A stretch of 64,000 bases of DNA from contig CM070633.1 in NCBI GenBank assembly GCA_036346255.1, forward strand, positions 20,460,001-20,524,000. Reading direction: 5' to 3'. Made by a program: the position numbers and the translations under genes. The notes under the pieces were generated by a model. The model worked only from the letters and a program-made list of their open reading frames with translations, had not been told where the DNA came from and ran no database searches. Shown one piece after another: positions 49,201-60,427 of this stretch (position 1 is its first letter; each line of letters begins with the position of its first letter). This DNA is from Ampelocalamus luodianensis. Lineage: Eukaryota; Streptophyta; Magnoliopsida; Poales; Poaceae.

Positions 49201-51600
49201 GCATGTCCTCTTTATAAGGGTGCATTGTATCTCTGTTTCAGGCAAGCAAGAATAATGATTTAGTCTTCTCTCAAAAGTTCTCTCATCCCAGTCTATGTCT
49301 ACCCCTCTCCTCTAGAAACCCTAATCTCCTTCTAGCCATGCCGTCTGACCATCTTCTACATGGTAGTTATCCTGTTGTAGGTTCACATCTTAGAGATTAA
49401 CCATATCTGGTCACGAAAAAACCTGCCATTCATTATAGTGATTAGTGATGGAAAGGAATTTGTATTATGGTGGACCTTGTAGGAGTTGTTTTCTTGCCAC
49501 ATCTCTCATGGCACTGTTTAGTTCATGGCCACAAAAAAGTACAATGTGAAAGGTGTGGCAAAGAAAGAGTGTCTGCATGTCGACATTTTTTGCCTTAAGA
49601 AATGTAACCTGGCATGGCGTGACACATTTCTATTGTGACTATCAATCAAATGACCCTGAAGATTGTTAGCTATATCTTATATATACAGCTTCTATCATTA
49701 AATTGTGATGCCTAGCTTACTTCAGAGAGTAAATGTTGCTAAGCAGCAAGGTGCCTAGCCTGCTTCAGAATTGATGAGGCCACACAAGTTGTGCTGTGTT
49801 CAGCATTAAAAAGGCCACCTAAGTCAGCACAACACATCTTAGTGGATGAGAGAAATGTTTAATTGCTTATCTCATGGAGGATGTAAAATATGAGAATTCT
49901 ACATGCTTAATAAACCCTTTGTTTTTATTTTTCGGGAGACCTTATGCCTTGTCAAGCTTTTTCCATGCCATTTATGTTGGTTGCTTGCATTCAGATTTCC
50001 TAATCCAACTTCAGTAGTTAAAATATTTAAGTGTTCTCTTTCAAATTATAACTGTGTGCCATTTAATTTCATGTCCTTACTGTTATGATCAAATTGTCTT
50101 CAGGTTAGGTATCCAGATCGTATAACTTTAATACGAGGAAATCATGAGAGCAGGCAGATCACACAAGTGAGGAACCTTTTCAAGCTTGATATCCTACAGT
50201 GATGTTACGAAAAATTGTCATTTATTCTTCGAGCTCATTCATGTGCTGCAGGTTTATGGCTTCTATGATGAGTGTCTTCGTAAATACGGCTCGGTCAATG
50301 TCTGGAGATATTGCACAGACATATTCGACTATTTAAGGCAATATTCTTATGTTGCTTTTATTTTGAATCCAATAATACTACTAGTCTACTACTGTGCTTC
50401 TTTAAATGAAAATATACAAGATCTGATGGCAGCTCTATTTGTTCTTTTCAGTTTGTCTGCACTTATTGAGAACAAAATTTTTAGTGTCCACGGAGGCCTT
50501 TCTCCTGCTATCACGACACTTGATCAGGCAATTCTCCTATGTTATTTTTTGTAGTTCATATGTTCTATTTCTATTATTAATTTATTTTGTGCCTCCAACA
50601 GATAAGAGTAATAGATCGCAAGCAAGAAGTACCTCATGATGGGGCCATGTGTGACCTTCTTTGGTCTGATCCAGAGGATGCTGTAGATGGTTGGGGATTA
50701 AGTCCTCGAGGTGCAGGATTCCTCTTTGGTGGGAATGTTGTTACTTCATTTAACCACTCAAACAACATAGATTATATTTGCCGTGCTCATCAACTAGTCA
50801 TGGAAGGATTTAAGTGGATGTTCAATAACAAGATTGTTACTGTATGGTCTGCTCCTAATTACTGCTACAGGTACTTCAATATTCAGCTAATACAATAATT
50901 TTGTTTTGAAGTATGATGATGAATTCTTTAGACTTAGCTGTTGATACTACCCAAAATGGGGTTGGAAAAAGATTGGCTGTGGGCACTGAGGGGATGGAAG
51001 GGGGGTGTAGGGACTCTACTGAAACCATAAAAGATTAATGACATAAGATGTTCTACATTTTCCAATTAGTTCAAAGCTGTTTATTCCTTTAAGCTACAGC
51101 TATTTATTGTCTCTGTTGTTGGGATGCGTGCTCTGCATATAATTATGTTTTGGGCTGCTCTGTACACTATATTTTGAGGGCAGATGATGAAAATTAGAAG
51201 TCTTGAAGTTTGAGATGATGCCTTTGCAAATTTGTACTACATGCATAACTTTATTAATTCTACTGCATTTCTTACTGAGTGTGATTTTTTTTCCACGTCT
51301 TAGTAGATAGCTATGTTTATTTCTGTCTTCTTCACAAAGTTCTTACCTCTTTCTAAATTGTCTGATTTATAGGTGTGGCAATGTTGCTGCAATCCTAGAG
51401 CTTGATGAGAACCTGAATAAGCAGTTCCGCGTGTTTGAAGCTGCTCCACATGTTTGTGCTCACCACCTTTACCATTAACTTTGTAATATGTTATACCTGT
51501 TTTGAACATCAGATCCATTAGAATCTAATTTGTCCATCTGTGCCTATAGGAATCAAGAGGTGTTCCTGCAAAGAGGCCTGCGCCAGATTACTTTCTGTGA
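46264..51600 (+). CDS. PPX: Serine/threonine protein phosphatase 4 catalytic subunit (PPX)
   Basis: Eight exons encode 307 residues: 46264-46410, 48291-48443, 50104-50166, 50252-50337, 50452-50527, 50602-50870, 51373-51451 and 51550-51600. This is a PPP-family metallophosphatase that removes phosphate from Ser/Thr and acts with PP4 regulatory subunits in the nucleus and cytoplasm. All signature motifs are present: GDIHGQ (52-57), GDFVDRG (80-86), RGNHES (111-116), HGGLSP (163-168), His238 and the C-terminal DYFL (304-307), whose last Leu is carboxymethylated in this family. The N-terminus [13 protein letters not shown] and the overall sequence are plant PPX rather than PP2A. Introns 4 and 5 start with GC instead of GT; the reading frame requires these sites. 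Introns 1 and 2 (1.9 and 1.7 kb) carry transposon insertions. The protein looks fully functional. Confidence 0.96.
47684..47920. mobile_element. Stowaway-type MITE in PP4c intron 1
   Basis: A 237-bp element with long terminal inverted repeats: CTCCGTTTCATATGATAAGT at the left and the inverse ACTTATAATGTGAAATGGAG near the right end. It is flanked by TA on both sides (47682-47683 and 47921-47922). The termini are of the CTCCCTCCGT type used by Tc1/mariner-related Stowaway elements of grasses. It is non-coding and lies inside the intron, away from splice sites. Confidence 0.88.
48953..49360 (+). mobile_element. Possible copia-type LTR in PP4c intron 2
   Basis: A stretch with a TTTATAAGG box (about 49211) and an AATAATG signal ends in CTACA. 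TGGTAGTTATCC follows, a degraded match to the PBS TGGTATCAGAGC. No second LTR or coding interior was found, so this could be a truncated relic. The left end (TGTGGACATAGG) is a guess. Confidence 0.35.
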
Positions 51601-52784
51601 GGCTGCACGTTCGACACACAGCTTACTGCCTGTCCCTGCTCTCAAGCACTGGCAGAGAAGTCTTGCAGGCTTCCCATGTACTCAGATGAGCTCATGCTTT
51701 ACAAGAGACTAGCCAGCAGGTGCTTTCAGGATGTATAAATTGATTTTTCTGTACCCATCCAGGTCTATTATTTGTAACAAAGTTGATGTTGGTATCCAGT
51801 TTTTCCCAGAATAGCTCCCATTTGAGCTTGAGAGAATGCCTCTGTGAAGGGAGCGGTGTAGATGAAGCCACTGAGATTTCATGGGTGTACGTTAGTACAT
51901 GATGTAAAATTTTGATGCCAGTCCCGTGGTCCCCAGGGAATCCATTGTTAGAATCTAGAATGATATTCGAACGGTCTGTCCGAGTATCTATTGTTGTTGC
52001 ACTGCAAATGTAGGAAATTTTGTAGTTGGCATTTGCGCGAACTGTTCTGACAAGGCATGTCGTAAGGTATCGACTGCTGCCAGTTGTCGTAAGCTTTGGA
52101 ATATCAATATTAACGGTTGTAATGTTGCGGAAGTGTTGTAACTTACACAAGTGTTTCGATTCTCTCGCAGCTTGTCTGTCCCCAATCTGGAAACTTGTGG
52201 ATTTGATGAAGCCCACTACTCCAGCGTTTAGGGTTGAAAAGAGGTGTACGACAGTGGTACAGCAGTACAACACTCACATGTATGTTTTCAGCTGATATTT
52301 GCTAGTTCGTGCCAGTGTATGCAGCCAAACGCAATTTCTGTGTTGTGCATACCATTAGGTGAAGTGTTTCAGGGTAATTCCTCGTGCTGTTCATGGGTAG
52401 ATTGGTGGACGGGAATCATTGTGCTGGTGGAGCGATAGAGGTTAGCGCTATATGATTCGACAGCAATGCACATTATTAGCAAAAGTCTATTTGCGTTTAG
52501 TGCCATACTCGTTTGATGCGGAAGCAAGCGCACGTCGTCACAGCAGACGGCTCCCTATGAACATATCCACGTAGCCAGGGCGGAGCCGGTCACAGCCTAA
52601 GCTTTTCTTGGGCAAATTTGTACGTTTGGTTATTTTTAAAAAATATATAAATGAACTTTTTGATCCTAGGTGTTAAGCTATAGCCCAAGTAATCTAGACC
52701 TAGCTCGACCCTGCACGTAGCAGGAAGGGCGACGCCAGTTCATGGAGAGAGGTTTTTGGGTACCAGCGAGGGGAGAACAACTTG
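51601..52784. other. PP4c 3' region and intergenic sequence
   Basis: The 3' untranslated region of PP4c begins at 51601. Its end was not determined. Frames on either strand (for example 51692-52273 minus) lack homology. From about 52560 the sequence looks like degraded retroelement. Confidence 0.35.
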
Positions 52785-53356
52785 CAGTGTTCTAAAAATC
52801 AGCCTAGTAGACCTAATAATAGGCTGAAGGTTGCCTTCCCGAGTCATGCAAAATGATTAAGTTGACCGGTCTACAAGGTTAACCAGACCGGATATGTGGC
52901 CCAATTACTTGTACTAGGCAGTCTAGGCCGAGTACTAGGGACAAATATGACATGTTACAAAAACTCTGGAAACTGGGCTTTACTTCGACATTTTGGCTGA
53001 CTTGGGAGATGTGAACACCACACAGAACTATAGTGCTATGCATTTGTTTGTTCTATGTTTATTTAGCTTCGTGTTATACGTTCCTCAACAAATGGACAAT
53101 TTACTTAACAGTAGTAAATAACATAATCTGAAATAATAAGCGAGAGTGAACCATTAACAATGAATGAATGGTTGAATACAATGTCAAATGAAAGTGCATA
53201 TGTTTGTTCCCCTGCTAGCTATATGAATATATAAATCTAAAAGTTAAAAATAAGAAAACTAGTTACAAGGCCGAGTATAAAGATCGGTTTATGTATTCTC
53301 GCTACAAGTTGGGCTCACCACCGAATGAATACCGCTTACCGATTTTTAGAACATTG
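52785..53356. mobile_element. hAT-type MITE, 572 bp
   Basis: It starts CAGTGTTCTAAAAATC and ends with the inverse of CAATGTTCTAAAAATC; 15 of 16 terminal bases match. Flanking octamers ACAACTTG and CAATGTTG are only partly alike, so the target duplication has decayed or the ends are off by a base or two. No coding potential. It lies between PP4c and the BCL7-like gene. Confidence 0.7.
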
Positions 53357-54534
53357 CAATGTTGACAATTGAGTTAGGTTATAGCCGGAACAAGAGCCAC
53401 GAGGAGTAGAGGTGATAGGTGGTAAGGGTAAGAGTAAGAGTGAGGACGCTGGGGTGGGGAAGGTGGCTAAAAGTGGTGGTGCGGTACAGAGCATAGTTAC
53501 TAAAATCGGTCTATTCATCAGCTTGGTTTCAGTAACTATATGGTTTCAATAACTATAAGTCTATAACAAAGAGGTAAGGGTAGGTGGAGGACACACCAAC
53601 AATATGATGATCACTGTCCACAGAGTCCTATGTATCGAGGGCTGTTCAAACCGGTTTTGGTCTGAAACCCATTTGAACCCGTGCACAAGCATCCAACTTT
53701 TTCTTCCGTGCATTCCATGTTGTACACTGGTTTCGCTGACCCATTTAAACACAAGAAAATTGATTATATATGTTGAATAACTCACTTGTGCATGATATGT
53801 CATCGGATAACTCTCTCTTTATTCTATACCATCGGGTTTTAAATTTTCTTTACTATTGTCGTCACTTCTATGTGTACCCCTCCGTTAAGCCATGAGAAAA
53901 AAAAACATTTTGCCTTCGGATATCATGATTCACTCTATACCATTGTAAAATGAATGTTGTTCTGTAAAATGAATGTTGTTCTATTCTTCGCCATCACTGG
54001 GACAACAACAAGGGCATCAGTTTCATGCATGACAATTAGTGAAACGTCATATTTGAGAGCAAGATGGTCTTTTCAAATGGCTCAACGAAAGGGCATGAAC
54101 GGAAAAGTGACGGCGATGATATAATGTAAAAAAAATTTGAAATATGATGACATAGAATGAAGATGAAGTTATTCGATAGTATATCGTGAAGAATGGAATT
54201 ATTCGGTAGTTAATAATCACTTTCCTCTTTAAACATAGTTTGCACAACCCTATCTATGTTCTTATACCCTTTTTTCTATATAAAAAAAAAGATTCTTTCA
54301 TTTTTTTCTTAAAAAGAATTCTCTCGAAGAACCAAAATAGCCCCACCTGGTCCTAGGACACACAGACTGACACGACCCACGCACACCAGTACCCTCGTTC
54401 TCCAGAGCTCGGCAGTCGGCCCAGTCTACGAGACACCCGCTCCCCGCATTATTTCCCGCACCAGAAGGGCAGCAGCACCGATTCAGCACCCGCCTCGCCG
54501 GAGGACAACCGCCGCCGCTGCTCGTGCCCGGAAA
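53357..54534. other. Intergenic region and promoter of the BCL7-like gene
   Basis: No gene. A short tandem duplication TGTAAAATGAATGTTGTTC occurs twice at 53945-53984. The last 230 bp become GC-rich towards the start at 54535, consistent with a leader region. No clear TATA box was seen near a plausible start. Confidence 0.4.
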
Positions 54535-56505
54535 ATGGAGACCGTGGGCGCCCGCCTGAGTCGCTCCTCCACGCGGTACGGCCCCGTCAGCAGCAGCACC
54601 TCCTTCAGCGGGCCCGTCAGGAAGTGGCGCAAGGCGTGGGTCCCCCTCGCCGGCGCCGGCGGCGCTGGCTCAGCCGGAATCGGACCTATGGGAGTCGCCA
54701 GGGGTAACAAGGTGGTGCTGTTCAAGTGGACGCCGGTGAGCGGCGCCGCCGGAGGCGGCGGCGACGGCAAGGAGGCGGCCACCAGGCGGCGCTACGTTCC
54801 GGTGAGCCTTCTTGGCGTCAAAGATTGGCTCAATGAGTTGTTTCCTTGCTTTGTTGCGCTTAGGTGGTTCGATTTGGTGCAAAGATTCGACGATTTAGGT
54901 GTTCTTGGTTTCTTTGGGGTTTCGATTTTAGACACTAAGATGGGACTGGACGGGATAATGCGGGTTCTTCTTGGACGGATTTAATACTTATTCTTAGTAA
55001 ATAGGGTTTGGAAGATGGTAAATGTAAGGATTTGGCTTTGAACTTCAACTTGAGTTGTGCTAGGGTTTTGTGGTATAATCATCGTCTTATGTGCTAGCTT
55101 AAGTTGATGATAGTAGGCCATGCAATGTCATGGTCTGTGAATCGTGGTGATGGACATGAGAATGCACATATATATTTCAACTCTTTCAACATGGGGTCAG
55201 GTTGGTTCATAAATTTTGGAGATGTGGAGTGATTGCCATGCATCTGCCTCAAGTCTCAAGCTTTGGTCGTCTAGTTAGAAATTTGAGGATTCATGGCATC
55301 CCTCAATTCAGTCATTGCTCTGATGGTAAATCTGATTATTAGCATTCCATCATCTTAGGTGGAGGGCTATTGGCTGGCTATCTTGTTCTTATTGTCATTC
55401 TTGTTTGTAATCTGTAATCAGATAATTTTTTTTCATGTGCATTGTTCCGTATGATTTGAATATTTATGTGTACAGATAGCCTTGCCAAGCCAAATTTGTG
55501 GATGCACTCAATTATTGGATAGATCTTAGCGCTCTTTTGCTTCTTCTTTTTCCCCCTTAACTGGTTGTCACTTGTCAGTATGTTGAGATTCAGGTTTGCT
55601 CTAGATTAGAGATGGTGGATGCACTCAAATTTATGCAGAAGTCTGTGCGGACTGAAAAGAGTATGTCATCAACGGTTATCTACTGTATCTAGTTACAGTA
55701 TATGACGAAAATGGAGCTATAAAGTTCAGGATAAGAATAAGGCTAATGGACATCCATCATCTGATGACAAAGCTGATATTAGTGCTGTCCCTGTCAAATG
55801 TGGAGATTTCGCTGGCCTGCATTTTTGATCCCTTAGATGTAGTTGTTATGTCAGAAATGGGCCACTTCCAGCGCCAAACATGAATAATCACAGAAAATTA
55901 CGTCCTCTACATATGTTCAATGGATTGTATTCGTCGGTTGCACTGGCTCATCAGATCTCGAATGTTTGCTACATTTTTTAATTTTTTGATTGCTCAAGAT
56001 TTTTAATCATTTCATGCTGAAAGTTCCTAGTGATACCCTTCTGTTTGGTTTTATCTCTTAGATCTATGGTGGTAACTTTTTTTTCCATTGTATCGAAGTA
56101 ACTGGGAAAGGATCTCATTGATCATTTCCATCAAAAATTCAAAAATATTCCTAAGTTTGTTTTCTTCTCGCACAACATCAGTTTTAGTTTTCCTTGTTTT
56201 GTAAATTCCTTTTTGTATTAGAGCCTGCTAGTTTTACTCTTGTTTTATAAAACATTTTTACTTCCCTTTCAATACAACATTTTCCTTTCCGGAGTCATAA
56301 AACTCATATATGCCTCTGTATCCTCTTTCAGGCTTCGGGCGTGGCACAAAATTCCACCAAAAAAAGTGGCAGCACTGAGCTTAATTTGAACCTTGGCCTG
56401 GAAGACCCTGATGATGACACTGATGCTGATTTGAGCACAGACGAGCAACGTGACACAGGCAGTAACCCACGTTCAGAAGGCCGTCTCAAGAGGAAAGCTT
56501 TTTAA
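54535..56505 (+). CDS. BCL7-domain protein, likely plant SWI/SNF accessory subunit
   Basis: Two exons, 54535-54801 and 56332-56505, give 146 residues. Donor GTGAGC and acceptor TTTCAG are canonical. Residues 27-38 (PVRKWRKAWVPL) and 59-68 (KVVLFKWTPV) match the N-terminal domain of BCL7 proteins, whose core reads VRKWEKKWV...FKWVPV. In animals, and reportedly in plants, BCL7 proteins are small subunits of SWI/SNF chromatin remodellers, so a nuclear role is likely. A Gly/Ala-rich insert (40-50) separates the two halves. Residues 106-112 read LNLNLGL, an EAR-like LxLxL pattern, followed by an acidic stretch (113-127) and a basic tail RLKRKAF (140-146). I chose the first ATG of the frame. An additional small exon in the 1.5-kb intron cannot be excluded. 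Confidence 0.8.
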
Positions 56506-57458
56506 CCCCAGAACTTGACATTCCACCCGAACTCTTCACCATCTACCTGCGAGGCACCTCGTGTAAACCTTATTAGCGTATATTTCCTAGCATGTAGCTT
56601 GTATTAGCCATTCTCCCTTGTTTATTTCAGTCGAGAACAATGCATTAATCTAGGCCCATCCTAATTGGGAAGCTTGTCACCTTGTTCTCGTACAAGTTGC
56701 CATGAACTTGTGAGGAAGCTGACGATGTAGCAACCTGTTAATGTATGAATTCTCTTTCGGAGTTTGGAAACAGAGCATGTGACCTTAGGTAATACGCAGA
56801 ACACTAAGATTGAAGACAACTGATGGTTCCAATTCCGACATATCAAAACCAAGTGGTAAACCGTTTCTTTGCTGCTAGTAATCGGCTGTATGATCTTCTG
56901 TTTTGCCTTTGGTGATAGATTGGTTTTGGCTTTTCCATGTTCCCTTCTGTGAGTTACTGCATTTTTGCATAACAGGGTTTTACACTATGGTTAAATGCTG
57001 AAAGTGTCTTGCTTGGCCATGCCATCCAGACAAATTAAGCATGTGTATTTAACATCCCAAGTTTGTAAAATCTACAGCTGATATCATGTAGAAATATAAC
57101 CAACAAGCTATTACACAAAGCGAAAAACTCAATTTTCTGCCACATATTAGACAAGAACATGTGATCGATGATCTGCATATTGAAACAAAAAGGCTAGCCA
57201 GGGTGCTTGCATGCATCTGTACTCATTAGAACAAAATAAAGTTCCTGATTTACAAACCACCTTGGTCCAAGGTGACCGCCAAGATTTCCTTCCGATGACG
57301 AAGAGACTTCCATCTAACCAGTGTTGCTTGTCATACTGGCGTAGTGTCAAAGATTGTCAGAAATTTCTTGTGTTGATGTGTCTGAAACTCTGAATAAATA
57401 TGACAGCTAAAAGAACAACTATCTCTTCTGCTTCTGGTTGAGTAAACTAACAGCTAAT
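56506..57458. other. Region between convergent BCL7-like and GrpE genes
   Basis: It contains the 3' regions of the plus-strand BCL7-like gene and the minus-strand GrpE gene. Short frames here have no homology that I recognise. Confidence 0.4.
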
Positions 57459-57569
57459 TTAATATCCACTTGATTTCCGCTCAGGCTGTTCTGCCTCCTC
57501 AGTGGGACCACCTCCTCTAACACCAACTTCCGCAGGACGGAGGACACGGTCATATAACATATAGCCCAC
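57459..57569 (-). CDS. GrpE nucleotide exchange factor, last exon only
   Basis: On the minus strand, an acceptor TGATTTCAG (57570-57578) is followed by 36 codons and TAA (57459-57461). The start reads VGYMLYDRVLRPAEVGV, the conserved C-terminal beta-domain end of GrpE (usual form GYxLxDRVLRPAxVxV). The tail is a Gly/Glu-rich GGGPTEEAEQPERKSSGY. GrpE releases ADP from DnaK/Hsp70; plants have mitochondrial and plastid forms, and this fragment does not tell which. Upstream exons are not in the window. Only 27 bp of intron separate this exon from a copia element, so the last intron has been enlarged by more than 6 kb. Whether the gene is still spliced correctly is unknown. Confidence 0.85.
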   Translation of the reverse strand: MGYMLYDRVLRPAEVGVRGGGPTEEAEQPERKSSGY

Positions 57570-57596
57570 CTGAAATCACAAATTTGTTATGAATAC

Positions 57597-57860
57597 TGTT
57601 GAGGAACCGTCGCTGGCGAGTCCAGTCCGAACGATTACCTCGTATACAAAATCAGATTCGTAAGAACGATGCAAGAACATAAGAACACAACAATAGATGA
57701 AACACAGGTATGAGAGGGGACTGCAGGCTGCTCTTTATTGCTCTTCCAATAATGAATTGTGTACATTGCTTGGGGGGGGGTCCCCCCTCCTATATATAGT
57801 CTACGGTGGATGAGGTGCCCACATGGGCCAGGACTCCTGGCCTGGCCCGGTTTCTTAATA
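57597..57860 (-). repeat. 3' LTR of the copia element (264 bp)
   Basis: It begins TGTTGAGGAACC and ends GGTTTCTTAATA, giving imperfect inverted ends. A minus-strand polypurine tract (AAGGGGGAG) lies immediately to the right (57861-57872). It includes a run of nine G next to six C at about 57771-57786. Confidence 0.8.
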
Positions 57861-57872
57861 CTCCCCCTTGGG
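57861..57872 (-). promoter_or_regulatory. Polypurine tract of the copia element
   Basis: CAAGGGGGAGTA on the minus strand directly precedes the 3' LTR, where plus-strand DNA synthesis is primed in this class of element. Confidence 0.75.
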
Positions 57873-57890
57873 CTCTCATCCTTCATGTCC

Positions 57891-58040
57891 ATGCCTCGCT
57901 AAAACTCCATAAAAACCCAGTGGGAAAAATTTGGAGAAAGAGTACATGGATCACGTTCTGCTATGTCGCACGAATTGCCTCATTAAAAACCTTAACCGAG
58001 AAACTTCAGGAAAAACTCGTCAAGGGAAAAAGAGTACAAT
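57891..58040. repeat. Two copies of a motif shared with hAT elements
   Basis: TGCCTCGCTAAAACTCC...GAGAAAGAGTACA (57891-57945) and TGCCTCATTAAAAACC...GGGAAAAAGAGTACA (57977-58036) both follow a TGCCTCRTTAAAA...GRAAAAAGAGTACA plan. The same plan occurs in the two hAT elements at 15068-15125 and 43316-43387. Confidence 0.75.
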
Positions 58041-58158
58041 TCACCCAATTCATTTAATCTCCAGGATTTGCTCTTTGGGTACTCGATCTTCGTAATCAAG
58101 CTTCAGTAATGAGTTTGTGAAGGTTCTCCCCCTGAATTCTGCACTTCTCTAAGTCTTA

Positions 58159-59408
58159 TCATTCCAATTCCACGTACGCACCTTTCAAAGCTAGATGTCG
58201 AAGTGACTTAGTGAACAAATCTGCAAGATTTTCACATGACTTAGTATGCAGTACCTTAATTTCGTCTATCTTTTGCATTTCATGAGCATAGAAGAATTTG
58301 GGGTTGATATGCTTTGTGAGAGGACTCTTCACATAACTCATCCGCACTTGTGCAACACAAGTCGCATTATCTTCATAGATAATAGTGGGGTTTGTGCGGT
58401 ATTCAATCCACATGACTGGCTGGATGTGGTGAATCATCCGCCGAAGCCAAGAGCATTCCCGCGCGGCCTCGCAGTGCTATAATTTCGAATGGTTCGTCGA
58501 AGTTGATACCAAACTCGCTTAGATGATTTCCATGAAATTGCGTTCCACCACACAGAATACATAGCCTGCTTTGCGACTTATTTGTATGCATGGTCCGATA
58601 AGTACCCAAAGATCTGCATAGCCGATCATTGTAAGGTCCTGGTTCTTCTCAGAAATGTGCCAAGATCTTTACTTCCTTGGAGGTATCGGAAGACGCCCTT
58701 TATTCCTCGCCAATGCCTTTTGGTAGGTTACGCACTATACCTTGCTAAAAGATTCACTGCGAAAGCAATATCCGGTCTAGTGCAATTTGCTAAATACATG
58801 AGTGCTCCAACTGCGCTCAAGTATGGGAATTCTGGTCCCAGGACTTCCTCCCCCTCTTCTTTAGGTCCGAACGGGTCCTTGTCTTGTCGCAAGGATCTTC
58901 CGATCATTGGCACTTTTGAAGGATATGCCTTTTCAAAGCCGAACCTTTCCAACACCTTTCGAGTGTAGGTTGGTGATGTACTAAAATTCCTTCGTGGGTA
59001 TGCTCAAGTGCAAGCCTAAGCAATATTTGGTTTTACCCAAATCTTTCATTTCGAACTCCGACTCCAAGTAAGAGCTTGCTTTTTCAATATCTTCCAAAGT
59101 TCCGATGATATTCGGATCATCTACATATACCGAGATTATACGTAATCCATCCTGGATCGCCGTATAAAAACACAGGGACATCCTCACTGCTCGTGTAGCC
59201 TTTCTTGAGAAAGTCGCTAGGCGATTATACCACATCCTCGCTGATTGCTTGATCCATACGGTGACTTTCTCGAGTTGCACATCAGATAGATTTTGCTTGC
59301 TCTATCTTGGTTCTGATGACAGGATACCTTCAGTACCTTCATATAAATTTCCGAATCCAAGTTCCCATAAAGGTATGCAGTTACCACATCCATCAATTTC
59401 ATTTCCAA
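58159..59408 (-). pseudogene. Copia reverse transcriptase and RNase H relic
   Basis: Reverse transcriptase landmarks on the minus strand: MDVVTAYLYGNLDSEIYM (motif A, about 59350-59405) and YVDD (59116-59127), followed by the D-IEKASSYLESEFEMKDLG stretch. The region 58728-58955 has the connection block VGALMYLANCTRPDIAFAVN. RNase H (58159-58437) shows IIYEDNATCV and LADLFTKSL. The parts lie in several frames, and the frame opened at 58437 is separated from RT by shifts near 58500-58720. Catalytic residues are present but no full protein is encoded. Confidence 0.9.
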
Positions 59409-59499
59409 ATTCGATTCACCGCCATTGAGATTAAATATCTAAAGGTAGTTCCGCCATGATCTGGGAATAGGTTTCTTCATAATCGACTCCTGGTCTTTA

Positions 59500-60420
59500 G
59501 TGAAACCTTGTGCAACAAACCTTGCTTTGTATCCGACAACTTCATTTCTTTCATTTCTCTTTCGAACAAATACCCATTTATGCCCTACAGGGGTGCACAT
59601 GGGGAGGTGTGCGGTTTACAGGCCCAAACACCTCTCTTTTATTCAGAGATATTAATTCTGCTTCTATTGCCTTTTTCCAATCTTTCCAATCTGATCTCTT
59701 CTTGCATTCAGCGAGCGATGCAGGCTCCGGATCAAGATCAATAATTGTGGCAATTTTCTTTGCAAAATAAATGTCGACATTAGCTGTTGCTCTATTCATA
59801 GATTCTCCCGTGGTCACATAATTTATAGCTATTTCTTCATAAGGCGGTTCTGCTAATGCTTCTACTTGCTCACCGCTGCTTTCAATTGCGGGGGCAAGTC
59901 CCTTTAGTTTTTCAGCTCCGATGTGTGCGCACACATCCATGCTGATGTCTCCCTCCGTGGGAATATTCAAATCGGTATGTCTTTTATCAAGGTTCCATAC
60001 CTGCTGCAGTCTCAACGGCTCCCCTCTCGCTTGTGGGGAACTTCAGTGATCGGCTGTGACAAGTCCTTCTTATCCTTTTTCGCCAGGCGTCCCCGGTTAC
60101 TTGGGATTCGAGGGGCCGGAGTTCTCGTCCTTTATTCTGAGGCCTCTGGACGGGATTAGGGATACCTTCTATTTTCTTTGGTATTTCAACCTCTCCGGTG
60201 CATTGCGTGCGAGCACATGCGACTTGGTCACGCTCTTCAAATCACTAAAGTGGTCGAGCTTGATTCGCTAATGCTTGCAAATCAATTATCTTTTGGACTT
60301 CTATCCGCTTCACTAGTGTGTGGGTCATGTGCATTAATTCCGTGGCTTGCCACGTTATTTCCGACATTTTTCATCAAGAGGTTGATTTCTCCCCTAATGA
60401 CGGAAACTATCCTCATCAAA
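59500..60420 (-). pseudogene. Copia integrase-RT linker, original position (copy 1)
   Basis: It encodes the variable stretch between integrase and reverse transcriptase, ending in the RT start (SDWKDWKKAIEAELISLNKR). It stands directly upstream of the RT relic, as expected. It is nearly the same as 61388-62280. Confidence 0.75.
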
Positions 60421-60427
60421 TATGCTA

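Noticed and set aside
51692..52273. 193-residue minus frame downstream of PP4c
   Set aside because: Antisense to the PP4c 3' region. No domain, start context or splice support seen.
54535..54984. Single-exon reading of the BCL7-like gene (149 residues)
   Set aside because: After 54801 the frame runs into a GTGAGC donor and intron-like sequence. The two-exon model gives an acidic, LxLxL-containing end with canonical splice sites.
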